The translations under genes and the position numbers were made by a program. The notes under the pieces were generated by a model. It was not told the DNA's origin, made no database searches, and was given only the letters and a program-made list of their open reading frames with translations. Shown here piece by piece: positions 42,919 through 52,534 of a stretch of 64,000 nt of DNA. This DNA is from Agrobacterium tumefaciens. Its GTDB lineage: Bacteria > Pseudomonadota > Alphaproteobacteria > Rhizobiales > Rhizobiaceae. Where the stretch lies: contig NZ_CP115841.1 of assembly GCF_013318015.2 (NCBI RefSeq), forward strand, positions 496,001 through 560,000, written 5' to 3'. Numbering within the stretch: the first letter of the stretch is position 1; each line of letters starts with the position of its first letter.

Positions 42919-42983
42919 TATTGTTGTTTTCCCTTTGGGTTGGATGAATGGGAGGGACAATGGAGTCGCTGGAGCGTGCGGGC

Positions 42984-43138
42984 ACCCCCCTCTGTCCTGC
43001 CGGACATCTCCCCCTCATGGGGGGAGATCGGCAAGACGCGCCACATCGCTTCATCCGCTAGGTTGGAGTGGAGCGAGGCCTTGCCGCAGGCCGATCTCCC
43101 CCCTTGAGGGGGAGATGCCCGGCAGGGCAGAGGGGGGT
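42984..43138. repeat. RIME-type intergenic mosaic element inside the proXWV operon
   Basis: ACCCCCCTCTG at one end is inverted at the other (CAGAGGGGGGT). Inside, GACATCTCCCCCTCATG and GAGGGGGAGATGCCC pair, as do GGGGAGATCGG and CCGATCTCCCC. The 155-base palindromic layout and sequence match my memory of Rhizobium-specific intergenic mosaic elements. It separates proX from proW and could attenuate the downstream genes. Confidence 0.8.
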
Positions 43139-43182
43139 AAAGCCACGGATACAAACCCGAGCTTTCCCACCCTCCGGATGCA

Positions 43183-44193
43183 CTACATCGAAGCCTTGAT
43201 CTTCTCTGCCACCTCGGGCGAAACCCACTTCGTCCAGATATCCTCGTTGTTCTCGAGGAAATATTCCGCGCCGTCTTCGTTGGTGCCCTGGTTTTCATCC
43301 ATCCAGGCAAGAACCTTGGCGACGGTCTCGTTGTCCCACTGCCGCTTGCGGATATAGTCGATGGAAGGACCGGCCTTCTCGGCGAAGTCCTTGGTGACAA
43401 CAGTGAATACCTCTGCCACCGGATAGGCGTTTGGCTTGGGATCGGCGCAATCAGGCTTGGCGATGCAATTGTCGTAGGCCTCGCGGTCGAGTGCCACGCC
43501 ATCGTCCAGTTTCACCATGTCGTACTTGCCAAGAATGGCCGTCGGGGACCAGTAATAGCCGAGCCAGCCCTGCTTTTTCTCATAGGCATTGGAGATCGAG
43601 CCATCGAGGCCCGCGGCGGAGCCGGTATCGATCAGGGCGAAGCCCTTCTCGTCGGCCTTGCGTGCCTTGAACAGGTTGGCGGTCGTTGGCTGGCAGCCCC
43701 AGCCCGGCGGGCAGCCAAACACGGCACCCTTGCTGGCGTCTTCCGGCGCCGGGAAAAGCTCGGGATGCTTGAGTGCGTCCTCAACTGTCTTGATATCAGG
43801 GTGTTCGTCGGCGAGATATTTGGGAATCCACCAGCCTTCAACGCCACCTTCACTCAGGATTTTGCTTTCCTGGATCAGGTTGCCCTTCTTGACGGCGTCC
43901 TCATAGGGGGCGCCAAGGGTATTCACCCACATTTCGGGCGCCATATCCGGCTGGCCCTTTTCATTCATGGAGGTGAATGTGGGAGTGGTGTCGCCGCTGA
44001 TGACGTTGACCGTGCAATCATAGCCGTTTTCCATGATGAACTTGTCGACGTAAGCCGCAACACCGGCGGACGCCCAGTTCATTTCGGCGATGGTGACGCT
44101 GCCACATGTTTCTGCGGCGTTGGCGGAATTTGCTGCACCGGCAGCGATGGTAAAGCCCGTTACGAGAATGGTCGAGGCCAGGAGTTTCTTCAT
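43183..44193 (-). CDS. proX: Betaine-type ABC transporter substrate-binding protein
   Basis: 336-residue periplasmic binding protein of the OpuAC/ProX family. The signal peptide MKKLLASTILVTGFTIAAGAANSANA is followed by mature sequence ETCGSVTIAEMNWASAGVAAYVDKFIMENGYDCTVNVISGD. EGWWIPKYL and GYYWSPTAIL supply the aromatic residues that cage quaternary ammonium ligands in this family. GGAGGTCTCCC precedes ATG 44193. It is promoter-proximal in the transporter cluster, so the binding protein can be made in excess. Confidence 0.9.
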   Translation of the reverse strand: MKKLLASTILVTGFTIAAGAANSANAAETCGSVTIAEMNWASAGVAAYVDKFIMENGYDCTVNVISGDTTPTFTSMNEKGQPDMAPEMWVNTLGAPYEDAVKKGNLIQESKILSEGGVEGWWIPKYLADEHPDIKTVEDALKHPELFPAPEDASKGAVFGCPPGWGCQPTTANLFKARKADEKGFALIDTGSAAGLDGSISNAYEKKQGWLGYYWSPTAILGKYDMVKLDDGVALDREAYDNCIAKPDCADPKPNAYPVAEVFTVVTKDFAEKAGPSIDYIRKRQWDNETVAKVLAWMDENQGTNEDGAEYFLENNEDIWTKWVSPEVAEKIKASM

Positions 44194-44688
44194 GGGAGAC
44201 CTCCAAGTCTGATGCAGTGTTTTCAGTTGGCAAAGCGGGAGCACTGCAAAGCCCGGATTGCCAAGGGCGAACTGACATGGCGCATGAAAAAGCCGAAAAA
44301 ATCCGGCGATAAGATTATCCGCAAGACGTGCTGCAGGATTGCCGCGAGAAAGGCGGCGAAAAGGCGCATGAATATGTCAACGGCCCGGATAATACGGCCG
44401 AAAAGTGATATTGCAATGCGAAATGGCGCAACGCAGCCATGCGTTCGATTTCCGGAACATTTTTCCCGGTGACGTAATACATGGGAATTATTTGTGTTTG
44501 CGGAAGATATATTATGAGTTGCAGCAACTGGAAATAAAAATTCAATGTCGATAAAGATGTTATTTAAATAAAAGATGCGTGTGATAATTTGTGGAAAAAA
44601 TATTCAATAACGAGATTTTCGCAGGTATTTTCGTCCAAAATAAGATCGGGCGACGATTGGATCGCCGCCCGTTTCTGCATGCAGCGTG
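44194..44688. other. 495-base intergenic region upstream of proX
   Basis: The sequence becomes AT-rich toward 44480-44620 and should hold the proX promoter on the minus strand. It also contains the 3' end region of protease II. I found no convincing gene, RNA or strong palindrome here. Confidence 0.5.
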
Positions 44689-46788
44689 TCAGACGGTGTC
44701 CTTGCCCGCGACCTTCAGTGCGAAGGCATATTCGAAGGCAATTTCTTCCAGCCGCTGGAAACGGCCCGACTTGCCTCCATGGCCAGCCGCCATGTTGGTC
44801 TTTAGCAGGATCGGGGCTTCCCCCGTCGTCTTTTCGCGCAGTTTCGCCACCCATTTGGTCGGTTCCCAATAGGTCACGCGCGGGTCGGTGAGGCCGGAAA
44901 GCGCAAGCAGTGGCGGATAGGGCTTTTCCCCGACATTGTCATAGGGGCTGTAGGCGGCGATCCACTGATATTCCTCTTCCGATTCCTGCGGATTGCCCCA
45001 TTCCGGCCATTCCGGCGGGGTTAGCGGCAGCGTGTCATCAAGCATGGTCGTCAGCACGTCCACGAAGGGAACCGCAGCGATGATGCCGGCAAATTTTTCC
45101 GGGGCCATGTTGGCGACGGCGCCCATCAGCATTCCCCCTGCCGAACCGCCTTCCGCGATGATGCGGTCGTAGGAGGTAAAGCCTTCCTTGACCAGATGAT
45201 CGGCAGCCGCGATGAAATCCTTAAACGTGTTCTGTTTGTCTTTCATCTTGCCGGTTTCATACCACTCGAAACCCTTGTCCTTGCCGCCGCGAATGTGAGC
45301 GATGGCATAGATGAAGCCACGGTCTGCCAAAGACAGCGTTGTGGTGGAGAAGGAAGCGGGGATGGTGATGCCATAGGCGCCGTAGCCATAAAGCAGGCAG
45401 GGGGCCGAACCGTCGAGCGCTACATCCTTGCGGTAAAGCAGCGAGACCGGCACCAACTCGCCGTCCTGGGCAGGCGCCATGATGCGGCGGGTAATGTAGT
45501 CGTCGGGATTGTGGCCGGAAGGCACTTCCTGCGTTTTCAGCAGCGTGCGGTCGCGCGTCACCATATTGTAGTCGAACAACTGGCTCGGCGTCGTCATCGA
45601 GGAGTAGGAGAAGCGGATGACATCGGTGTCGTATTCTGCAGCGCCATGCAGGCCAAGCGAATAGGCTTCCTCGGCAAAGGCGATGGAATGTTCCTCGCCC
45701 GTGCGGCGATCGCGGATAACGATGCGCGGCAGGCCGTCGCGGCGCTCCAGCCAGATCAGATGGCGGGCATAGGCATCGACGGAGAGAATGAGGCGACCCG
45801 GCTCATGCGGCACGACCTCCTTCCAGTTTTCCTTGCCCGGCGCGGTCACCGGCGCTTCCATGATGCGGAAATCCTTGGCATCGCCGTCATTGGTGAGGAT
45901 GTAGAAGACATCGCCGCCTTCGCACATCGAATATTCGATACCTTCCTCGCGCTCCGCAACCACAACAGGCTCGGCCATCAGGTCCTTGGTGGAAAGAATG
46001 CGGTATTCGCTGGTCTCATGGTCGTGAATGTCGATGAAGATGAAGTCGTCGAGCACGGACGCGCCGACGCCCATGAAGAAGCCGGGGTCCTTTTCCTCAT
46101 AGACCAGCCGGTCGGCCGACTGCGGCTCGCCGATGATGTGGTGGAAGACCTTCGAGGGGCGGTGGTTTTCGTCCTGTAGCGTATAGAAGAAGCTCTTGCC
46201 GTCAGGCGCCCATGCCCCGCCGCCGCCGGTATTTTCCACGACATCGGCAAGGTCTTCACCGGTTTCGAGATTACGGATGCGCAGCGTGAAATATTCCGAA
46301 CCCTTGTCGTCATAACCCCAGATGCCGTGACTGTGATCGGAAGACTGGTCGAGGCCGGCAAGACGGAAATAATCCTTGCCTTCAGCTTCCCTGTCGCCAT
46401 CAAGCAGCACGTGCTTTTCGCCGCCATCACGCGGGGTGCGGAAATAATGCGGTTGCTCGCCGCCGGTCACGAACAGCGTGCCATAGGCATAAGGTCCATC
46501 ATTGACCGGAACAGAGGAATCGTCCTGCTTGATACGGCCTTTCATCTCCTCGAACAGCTTTTCCTGAAGCGCCTTGGTGTCGCCCATTGCGGCTTCCATA
46601 TAGGCGTTCTCGGCCTCCAGATGGGCGCGGATGGCTGGGTCGAGCAGGGTAGGGTCCTTGAACATGGCCTGCCAGTTATCGGCCCGGAACCATGCGTAGT
46701 CATCGGTGCGGGTGATGCCGTGATGCGTATCCTGGACGGGCCGTTTTTCGGCGGTCGGGGCGGCGGGCAGGTTCTTGAAAATCGGCAA
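44689..46788 (-). CDS. ptrB: Protease II (oligopeptidase B, prolyl oligopeptidase family)
   Basis: Serine peptidase cleaving small peptides after basic residues. The product is about 699 residues: a beta-propeller (residues about 70-400), then an alpha/beta hydrolase domain. Serine sits in AEGGSAGGMLMGAVANMAP, aspartate in LSGLTDPRVTYWEP and histidine in AAGHGGKSGR. The start is uncertain: TTG 46788 gives the usual N-terminus (PIFKNLPAAPTAEKRPV), and no good ATG exists; GTG 46827 is an alternative. Monocistronic, divergent from the DUF930 gene. Confidence 0.92.
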   Translation of the reverse strand: MPIFKNLPAAPTAEKRPVQDTHHGITRTDDYAWFRADNWQAMFKDPTLLDPAIRAHLEAENAYMEAAMGDTKALQEKLFEEMKGRIKQDDSSVPVNDGPYAYGTLFVTGGEQPHYFRTPRDGGEKHVLLDGDREAEGKDYFRLAGLDQSSDHSHGIWGYDDKGSEYFTLRIRNLETGEDLADVVENTGGGGAWAPDGKSFFYTLQDENHRPSKVFHHIIGEPQSADRLVYEEKDPGFFMGVGASVLDDFIFIDIHDHETSEYRILSTKDLMAEPVVVAEREEGIEYSMCEGGDVFYILTNDGDAKDFRIMEAPVTAPGKENWKEVVPHEPGRLILSVDAYARHLIWLERRDGLPRIVIRDRRTGEEHSIAFAEEAYSLGLHGAAEYDTDVIRFSYSSMTTPSQLFDYNMVTRDRTLLKTQEVPSGHNPDDYITRRIMAPAQDGELVPVSLLYRKDVALDGSAPCLLYGYGAYGITIPASFSTTTLSLADRGFIYAIAHIRGGKDKGFEWYETGKMKDKQNTFKDFIAAADHLVKEGFTSYDRIIAEGGSAGGMLMGAVANMAPEKFAGIIAAVPFVDVLTTMLDDTLPLTPPEWPEWGNPQESEEEYQWIAAYSPYDNVGEKPYPPLLALSGLTDPRVTYWEPTKWVAKLREKTTGEAPILLKTNMAAGHGGKSGRFQRLEEIAFEYAFALKVAGKDTV

Positions 46789-47011
46789 GGGAAACTCGCT
46801 TTCGTATGAAAAATGCGTGGGCGGCACCCAAGATGTAGAGTGCCCCTCACCACCGATCAAGTTTCAAATCTCCACAGGTGAAATGAGGCTTGGGCACAAT
46901 TTCGTCAGTTTTCGATCACATTTTGGCAATATCCGGCAAATCAGCGATGATACGCGCCTGCCACCGGCCTGCCGTGCATCGATAAGAACAAACGAAAACT
47001 GACAGGATCCC

Positions 47012-47413
47012 ATGCGAAAGTTTCTTCCCGCTGCTCTTTCTGCGTTTTTCCTTGCCTTGCAGGCATCTACACCCGCTTTCGCAATAGACGCCAACGTCAT
47101 GCGGCAGCTGAACGTGCTCGCCCCCGAGGAGCGTCTGGAGCAGCGTTGCGACATAGAGGCGATGGAGCGGATCGCGACGGAGCAGAAGGGCATGAAGCCG
47201 GATAAGGTCATTGCCTATACCTTCGGTGATCCCGAGGTTGGCAAGAATTCGATCAAGGCGTCGGGTGCAGTCTTCAGAAGCGCCGGTGAATGGTACAAGC
47301 TCAAATACAAGTGCCAGCTGAAAAGCGACAGCCTCTCCATCCAGTCCTTCGATTACCGTGTCGGCGACAAGATTCCCGAAGAGCAGTGGAAGAAGTTGTA
47401 TCTTTATGACTGA
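47012..47413 (+). CDS. Exported DUF930 protein
   Basis: 133-residue protein with a signal peptide (RKFLPAALSAFFLALQASTPAFA). The DUF930 body has MRQLNVLAPEERLEQRCDIEAMERIATEQKGMKPDKVIAYTFGDP, then SGAVFRSAGEWYKLKYKCQL, with two cysteines that may form a disulfide. DUF930 proteins are common in Rhizobiales and of unknown function. It is divergent from protease II and followed by a DapA-family gene after about 105 bases. Confidence 0.87.
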   Translation: MRKFLPAALSAFFLALQASTPAFAIDANVMRQLNVLAPEERLEQRCDIEAMERIATEQKGMKPDKVIAYTFGDPEVGKNSIKASGAVFRSAGEWYKLKYKCQLKSDSLSIQSFDYRVGDKIPEEQWKKLYLYD

Positions 47414-47518
47414 TCGGGGAATTCTTCGTCCGCGGTCGCCGGTTTAAACCCCGCTTTTCTTGCCGCCCTGCCAATGGGTCTGTAACGCTGTCCTTCGATC
47501 GAATTGAGGGGCGAGAAC

Positions 47519-48427
47519 ATGGCGAAGCAATTCAAGGGACTTTCGGCTTTTCCGATCACGCCCGCTGACGAGGCCGGGCAGGTGGATAGCCAAGCCTTTT
47601 CCGCCCTCGTCGAGCGGCTGGATGCGGCGGAGGTCGATTCCATCGGCATTCTCGGCAGCACCGGAACCTATATGTATCTGTCGCGCGCCGAGAGGCGGCG
47701 CGCAGTCGAGGCGGCCCATGCCGTCCTCAAGGGCAGGCGCACATTGATGGCAGGCGTCGGCGCGTTGCGCACCGATGAGGCCGTGGCGCTGGCGAAGGAT
47801 GCCGAAGCTGCCGGTGCCGATGCGCTGCTTCTGGCACCCGTTTCCTATACGCCGCTGACTCAGGAAGAGGCCTATCACCATTTCGCCGCCGTCGCCGGCG
47901 CAACCGATTTGCCGCTCGCCATCTACAACAACCCGACGACGACGCGATTCTCCTTCAGCGATGAGCTTCTGGTCAGGCTCGCCTATATCCCGAATATCCG
48001 TGCCATAAAGATGCCGCTGCCGGCCGATGCCGACTATGCGGGAGAGCTTGCGCGGCTGCGGCCGAAACTGACGGATGATTTCGCCATCGGTTACAGCGGC
48101 GACTGGGGATGTGCGGAAGCAACGCTTGCCGGCGGCGATGCCTGGTACAGCGTCGTTGCGGGCCTGCTGCCGGTTCCGGCATTGCGGTTGATGCGCGCCG
48201 CTCAGGCCGGGGATGCGGAGGAGACGCGCAGGCTCGATCTGGCCTTCCAGCCGCTCTGGGCGCTCTTCAAGGAATTCGGCAGTATCCGCGTGATCTACGC
48301 CGCCGCCAGTGCTTTGTCGGTAACGGCATGCGAGCCGCCCCGGCCAATCCTGTCGCTCACCAGCGCGGAGCGCCAGCGGGTGGAAGAGGTGCTGAACGCT
48401 CTGTCAACGCTGGAAGCCGCGCCATAA
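47519..48427 (+). CDS. Dihydrodipicolinate synthase/N-acetylneuraminate lyase family aldolase
   Basis: 302-residue class I aldolase-type TIM barrel. The GILGSTGTYMYLSRAERRR segment replaces the typical GTTGE loop, YNNPTTTRF holds the catalytic tyrosine region, and IRAIKMPLP carries the Schiff-base lysine. These deviations suggest a specialised member rather than the lysine-biosynthetic DapA. ATG 47519 has GAGGGGCGAGAAC upstream. The pyruvate-derived substrate is unknown. Confidence 0.88.
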   Translation: MAKQFKGLSAFPITPADEAGQVDSQAFSALVERLDAAEVDSIGILGSTGTYMYLSRAERRRAVEAAHAVLKGRRTLMAGVGALRTDEAVALAKDAEAAGADALLLAPVSYTPLTQEEAYHHFAAVAGATDLPLAIYNNPTTTRFSFSDELLVRLAYIPNIRAIKMPLPADADYAGELARLRPKLTDDFAIGYSGDWGCAEATLAGGDAWYSVVAGLLPVPALRLMRAAQAGDAEETRRLDLAFQPLWALFKEFGSIRVIYAAASALSVTACEPPRPILSLTSAERQRVEEVLNALSTLEAAP

Positions 48428-48479
48428 TTCGGGCGTTTTGCAGGCGGATTGCCACATCTTACCCTTCGGAAACTGAAAA

Positions 48480-49205
48480 ATGCTGCGTAGCCTGCCCTTT
48501 GCCGCTCTCTTCCTGTCGCTCTCCACTGCCGCCTTCGCGGGGACGGGTCTCGTCGAGCCGACGCTGAAAATGACGCCGAGGCATGACGGCAGGGTGCGGG
48601 TGGCGATGACTCTGGACGCCTGCATGGGCAAGACCGACCATCGCATTCTCGATACGCTGGTGCAGGAAAAGATACCGGCGACGATCTTCGTCACTGCCCG
48701 CTGGCTGAAGCACAATAGCGAAGCGCTTGCCGTAATGATGGCGCATCCGGATCTGTTCGAGATTGAAAACCACGGCGAAAACCATGTGCCAGCGGTGGAC
48801 AAGCCCGTTGCCATCTACGGCATTGCCGCTGCCGGTTCGGAAGCGGCAGTCGAGCAGGAGGTCGAGGGCGGCAGGCAGGCAATTGTCGCCATGACCGGTC
48901 TTCAACCGCAATGGTTTCGCGGTGCGACGGCGAAATATACCACCTCGTCCATGGCCACCATCAACAGGCTCGGCATGCGGGTGGCGGGTTATTCCGTCAA
49001 TGGCGATGGCGGCTCGCTTCTGGGCGCGGCCGCCACGGCAAAGCACATCGCTTCGGCCAAGGACGGCGACGTCATCATCTCCCACATCAATCAGCCTACC
49101 CACGAAGCGGGTGAGGGCGTGGTGAGGGGACTTCTGGCGCTGAAGGCCCGCGGCGTGGTGTTCACAAGGCTGGACGACCCGTCGTTTACGCCGCCGGGTA
49201 ATTGA
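48480..49205 (+). CDS. Exported polysaccharide deacetylase-like protein
   Basis: 241-residue protein with a signal peptide (LRSLPFAALFLSLSTAAFA) and a NodB-type carbohydrate esterase fold. The first motif reads VRVAMTLDACMGKTD, with an Asp but Ala-Cys where typical enzymes have Asp-Gly. The His-rich metal motif is ENHGENHVP, followed by WFRGATAKYT and VIISHINQP. It may deacetylate peptidoglycan or glycans, though the altered first motif leaves activity uncertain. It starts 52 bases after the aldolase gene. Confidence 0.85.
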   Translation: MLRSLPFAALFLSLSTAAFAGTGLVEPTLKMTPRHDGRVRVAMTLDACMGKTDHRILDTLVQEKIPATIFVTARWLKHNSEALAVMMAHPDLFEIENHGENHVPAVDKPVAIYGIAAAGSEAAVEQEVEGGRQAIVAMTGLQPQWFRGATAKYTTSSMATINRLGMRVAGYSVNGDGGSLLGAAATAKHIASAKDGDVIISHINQPTHEAGEGVVRGLLALKARGVVFTRLDDPSFTPPGN

Positions 49206-49221
49206 GCGGGGCGACTCTCTC

Positions 49222-49250
49222 CTCATTCCTGTAACAAGCACGGGAACGAG
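49222..49250. repeat. Intergenic palindrome, CTCATTCCTGTG family, copy 4 (degenerate)
   Basis: CTCATTCCTGT and ACGGGAACGAG flank AACAAGC between the deacetylase and ada genes. Several arm mismatches mark it as an older copy. Confidence 0.65.
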
Positions 49251-49321
49251 GGAAATGAGCATCCCACATCCACGCCCGTTTTTCGGCGGCATACCGCTCA
49301 AATTTGCGCTAGCATCCTCCC

Positions 49322-50398
49322 ATGCTGTTCAAACGCCCCGACACCGAAACCCTATATTCCGCCCTTGTGAACAAGGACCCCGCCTATGAGGGCGTGGCCT
49401 ATGTGTGCGTGACCTCGACGAAGATTTTCTGTCGCTTTACCTGTACGGCGCGAAAGCCGAAGATCGAAAACTGCCGGTTTCGCGAAACCATCGCCGAATG
49501 TCTGGAAGCTGGCTTCCGCCCCTGCAAGCGCTGCAAGCCGATGCTTTCCTATGGCACGGCGGATGAAACCGTCACCACCCTTCTGACGGCACTGGAAAAC
49601 GAACCGGCGCGGCGCTGGCGTGAGGAGGATGTGGTGGCAATGGGCCATGACCCTTCTACCGTGCGCCGCACCTTCAAACGCCGTTTCGGCATGAGTTTTC
49701 TGGAAATCGCAAGGTTGCGGCGGCTGGGAGATGCGGCGACAAGCCTCGCATCAGGAGAAGCCGTGATCGGCGCGCAGATCGATGCCGGATATGAATCCGG
49801 CAGCGGTTTCCGCTCGGCCATCAATCAGTTCTTCGGCACCTCTCCCGCCGCCATGAAGGGCAAGGGGTTTCTGAAGGGCGACTGGATCGACACGCCGATC
49901 GGTCCGATGCTGGTGGTTGCCGATGATCACGCCCTGCATCTTCTAGAATTTGCCGACCGTCCAGCGCTTCCGGCCGAATTGAAGCGGCTGAAGGCGCGCA
50001 CCGGCGCGGATATGGTGCTGGGCAGGACGCCGGTCACCGGCCAGATCGCAGCAGAACTCGCGGCCTATTTCGCCGGGCGCTCGGCTGACTTCGAAACCCG
50101 GCTTGCCGGACACGGCACACCCTTCGAGCGCGATGTCTGGCACGCCTTGCGGGAGATACCGGCGGGAGAGATCGTCAGCTATTCTTCGCTTGCGACGTCG
50201 ATGCAACGGCCATCCGCCGTGCGTGCCGTCGCCCGCGCCAATGGCGCTAACCAGATCGCCATCGTCGTTCCCTGCCACCGGGTGCTGGGCGCAGATGGCA
50301 GCCTGACCGGGTATGGCGGTGGGCTGTGGCGCAAGAAATGGCTGATCGAGCACGAGCGGCGCATGGCCGATAAGTTCCGCATTCCTCTCGCCTCCTGA
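49322..50398 (+). CDS. ada: Ada: methylation-responsive activator and O6-methylguanine-DNA methyltransferase
   Basis: 358-residue protein with three parts. The N-terminal methylphosphotriester domain has zinc cysteines 37, 41, 68 and 71 (IFCRFTCTARKP, FRPCKRCKP). An AraC-type HTH follows (SFLEIARLRRLGDAATSLASGEAVIGAQIDAGYESGSGFRSAI). The C-terminal methyltransferase has acceptor Cys318 in VVPCHRVLG. It repairs and senses alkylation and activates its own gene in E. coli; no other alkylation-repair gene is adjacent here. Confidence 0.95.
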   Translation: MLFKRPDTETLYSALVNKDPAYEGVAYVCVTSTKIFCRFTCTARKPKIENCRFRETIAECLEAGFRPCKRCKPMLSYGTADETVTTLLTALENEPARRWREEDVVAMGHDPSTVRRTFKRRFGMSFLEIARLRRLGDAATSLASGEAVIGAQIDAGYESGSGFRSAINQFFGTSPAAMKGKGFLKGDWIDTPIGPMLVVADDHALHLLEFADRPALPAELKRLKARTGADMVLGRTPVTGQIAAELAAYFAGRSADFETRLAGHGTPFERDVWHALREIPAGEIVSYSSLATSMQRPSAVRAVARANGANQIAIVVPCHRVLGADGSLTGYGGGLWRKKWLIEHERRMADKFRIPLAS

Positions 50399-50405
50399 CC
50401 GGCCT

Positions 50406-51590
50406 TCAGGCCGGCAGGTTTGGAACGATGCGGCGTGAAGGAAACAGCTCGCGCGTTACTGTCATGGCGATCAGCGACAGCGGCAGTGCCAGCATGGCGC
50501 CCGCAGCACCCCACATCCACGTCCAGAAGATGATCATCACGAAGACGAGGAAGGGGTTGATCTCCATGTTGCGGCCCACCACTGCCGGAAAGGCCAGGTT
50601 TTCCATCAACAGGTGAATGGTGAAGAAGATCGCGGATGGCAGCAATGCCAGCACCATGTTGTCATGCGTGATAATGCCTGCCACCGCCAGCGACACCGTC
50701 ATGGCGGTGATGCCGAGAAATGGCACGAAGCTGGAGAGAAAGGCGAAAAGCCCCCACAGAAGCGGCATGGCCAGCCCGCCGAAATAGGCGATCGCCACCA
50801 TCGTCACGCCCAGCGCCGCATAGATCAGCGCTGCCGTGGCAAAATAGGTGCCGAGCACTTCTTCCACCGAAGCGATGATCCGAATGGCCCTCAGCCGCTG
50901 GTGCCGGGCCGGAAAGGCCATGATGATCGCCTTGCGCAGCCGCAGGCGGCTGTAGAGGAACATCAAAAGCGCGGCGAGGAAGATCATGCCCTGAACGACT
51001 GCGGGGGTGACGTTGGAACCGAGCAGGGAAATTATCTCACCGCTGCGCGAAATGAGCGACTCCATTGAAATCGACCCCATGCTGAAGGTTGCTGCCGAAA
51101 TGTTCAGCCATCGGATGCTTTGAAGATAGGGCAGGAAGCGGTCCATACTGCGTTCGATCAGCGCTGGTCCTTCGGAGGCGAGCTGCGACAACGGGTCGAT
51201 CAGCGAATTGATCACGAAAAACATCACGGCCGCGACAAGGCCGGAGAGAATGACCGCCACACCGGCACCGGGAATGCCATAGGAACTGAGCTTTTCCGCC
51301 GCGATGCCGAGGATCATGCCCACGACAATCGCCAGCACCACCGGTATTAGGATCAGAGACAATTCATGAATGACCGCCATCATGACGACGAGAAAAATGC
51401 CGATAACCGACCATGCAACGGCCACATCGAGCGCTTCTCGGCCAAGCGGTTGCTGGCTGCGCGCGTCGTCACGGTGCGACCCAGACGCCAGACCCTCGAA
51501 AGGGTCGGCCTTCGTCGACGGAGCGTTTGCGGCGCGCCGCCCGATATTGCCCAATATGCCGGTTTTTTCCGGCCTGGCATTCTCATTCAT
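50406..51590 (-). CDS. AI-2E/PerM family permease
   Basis: 394-residue inner-membrane protein with about eight hydrophobic segments. A hydrophilic N-terminal tail (about 50 residues) precedes LDVAVAWSVIGIFLVVMMAVIHELSLILIPVVLAIVVGMILG. The family core is GLFAFLSSFVPFLGITAMTVSLAVAGIITHDN and FWTWMWGAAGAMLALPLSLIAMTV. ATG 51590 follows GGGGGACAGTTCG. Substrates across the family vary (AI-2, indole, ions), so none is assigned. Confidence 0.9.
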   Translation of the reverse strand: MNENARPEKTGILGNIGRRAANAPSTKADPFEGLASGSHRDDARSQQPLGREALDVAVAWSVIGIFLVVMMAVIHELSLILIPVVLAIVVGMILGIAAEKLSSYGIPGAGVAVILSGLVAAVMFFVINSLIDPLSQLASEGPALIERSMDRFLPYLQSIRWLNISAATFSMGSISMESLISRSGEIISLLGSNVTPAVVQGMIFLAALLMFLYSRLRLRKAIIMAFPARHQRLRAIRIIASVEEVLGTYFATAALIYAALGVTMVAIAYFGGLAMPLLWGLFAFLSSFVPFLGITAMTVSLAVAGIITHDNMVLALLPSAIFFTIHLLMENLAFPAVVGRNMEINPFLVFVMIIFWTWMWGAAGAMLALPLSLIAMTVTRELFPSRRIVPNLPA

Positions 51591-51673
51591 CGAACTGTCC
51601 CCCAATAAGACATCAAACGTTCGAAAAATGAGGCGGTTCCGGAGCGGCAAAAATTTCTGCCGCCCCGTGGTCT

Positions 51674-52534
51674 TTACGCGGAAAGCTTCAGGCCTATGCC
51701 CCACGGATCTTTGAGAACAATACCGTCGCTCTGCCGTTCCGTAGCTATTTCCAGCCGGTCGAGAGCGGCCATTGCAGTATCGAGCGCCGCACTATCGTTG
51801 AACTTCAGCGAGTAGCCCGAAAGGCCCGTCATGTTGTCCTTGCGGGCCGTGGCGCCGCGGCTGTTCCAGATATTGGCGGCCACATGGTGATGATAAGCGC
51901 CCGAGCCGAAGAAGCTGGCACCCGGATAACGCGCCATGATCTTCAACCCCAGTACATCCTGATAAAACTCATCTGCCTGCGGAATATTGCCGACCTGCAG
52001 ATGCATGTGGCCGATGGCCGTTCCATCGGCGGCGGCCTCGAACGCCGTTTTCGGCGCACTGTCATACAGCGCCTGTAGGTCGAGGCGGAGCGTAGCCATC
52101 TCCACCGTGCCGTCCTGCTGGTAGGTCCATTCCGAGGGCGACCGGTCGCGATAGACCTCGATGCCGTTGCCTTCGGGGTCGGCCAGATAGATCGCTTCAC
52201 TCACCAGATGGTCGGATGCGCCCTGAAGCTGGATATTGTTGTGCGCGGCATGGGCCAGCCAATGGGCCAGATCCTCGCGGCGTGGCATCAGGAAGGCGGT
52301 GTGGAACAGGCCTGCGGCATTGCGCGGCGCGCGTTCAACCGTGCTGGAGGTGGAAAGTGTGAGCAGCGGCTGGCCGTTGACGCCCAGAACCTCGCCACTC
52401 GGGCTTTTCTCGATGACGGAGAGGCCGATGATTTTCTGGTAGAATTCCGAAATGCGCGGCAGATCGTGAACGACAAGATGAGCCTGACCGACATAAGCCG
52501 GCCGCGTCAGGGCGAATTGTTTGATTTCACTCAT
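51674..52534 (-). CDS. Two-domain VOC protein, catechol 2,3-dioxygenase (CatE) type
   Basis: 286-residue extradiol-type VOC protein. The first module begins AYVGQAHLVVHDLPRISEFYQKIIGL and ends AIYLADPEGNGIEVYRDR. The second has IGHMHLQVGNIPQADEFYQDVLGL, then AYHHHVAANIWNSRG and LKDPWGIGLKL. A His in HMHLQV, a His in HHHVA and a Glu-like position would form the metal triad. It may cleave catechol-like compounds or be a glyoxalase relative. ATG 52534 or 52537 follow TGGAGATT. Confidence 0.87.
   Translation of the reverse strand: MSEIKQFALTRPAYVGQAHLVVHDLPRISEFYQKIIGLSVIEKSPSGEVLGVNGQPLLTLSTSSTVERAPRNAAGLFHTAFLMPRREDLAHWLAHAAHNNIQLQGASDHLVSEAIYLADPEGNGIEVYRDRSPSEWTYQQDGTVEMATLRLDLQALYDSAPKTAFEAAADGTAIGHMHLQVGNIPQADEFYQDVLGLKIMARYPGASFFGSGAYHHHVAANIWNSRGATARKDNMTGLSGYSLKFNDSAALDTAMAALDRLEIATERQSDGIVLKDPWGIGLKLSA

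Noticed and set aside
44315..44545. 76-codon ORF upstream of proX
   Set aside because: No ribosome site or family similarity; lies in AT-rich promoter DNA.
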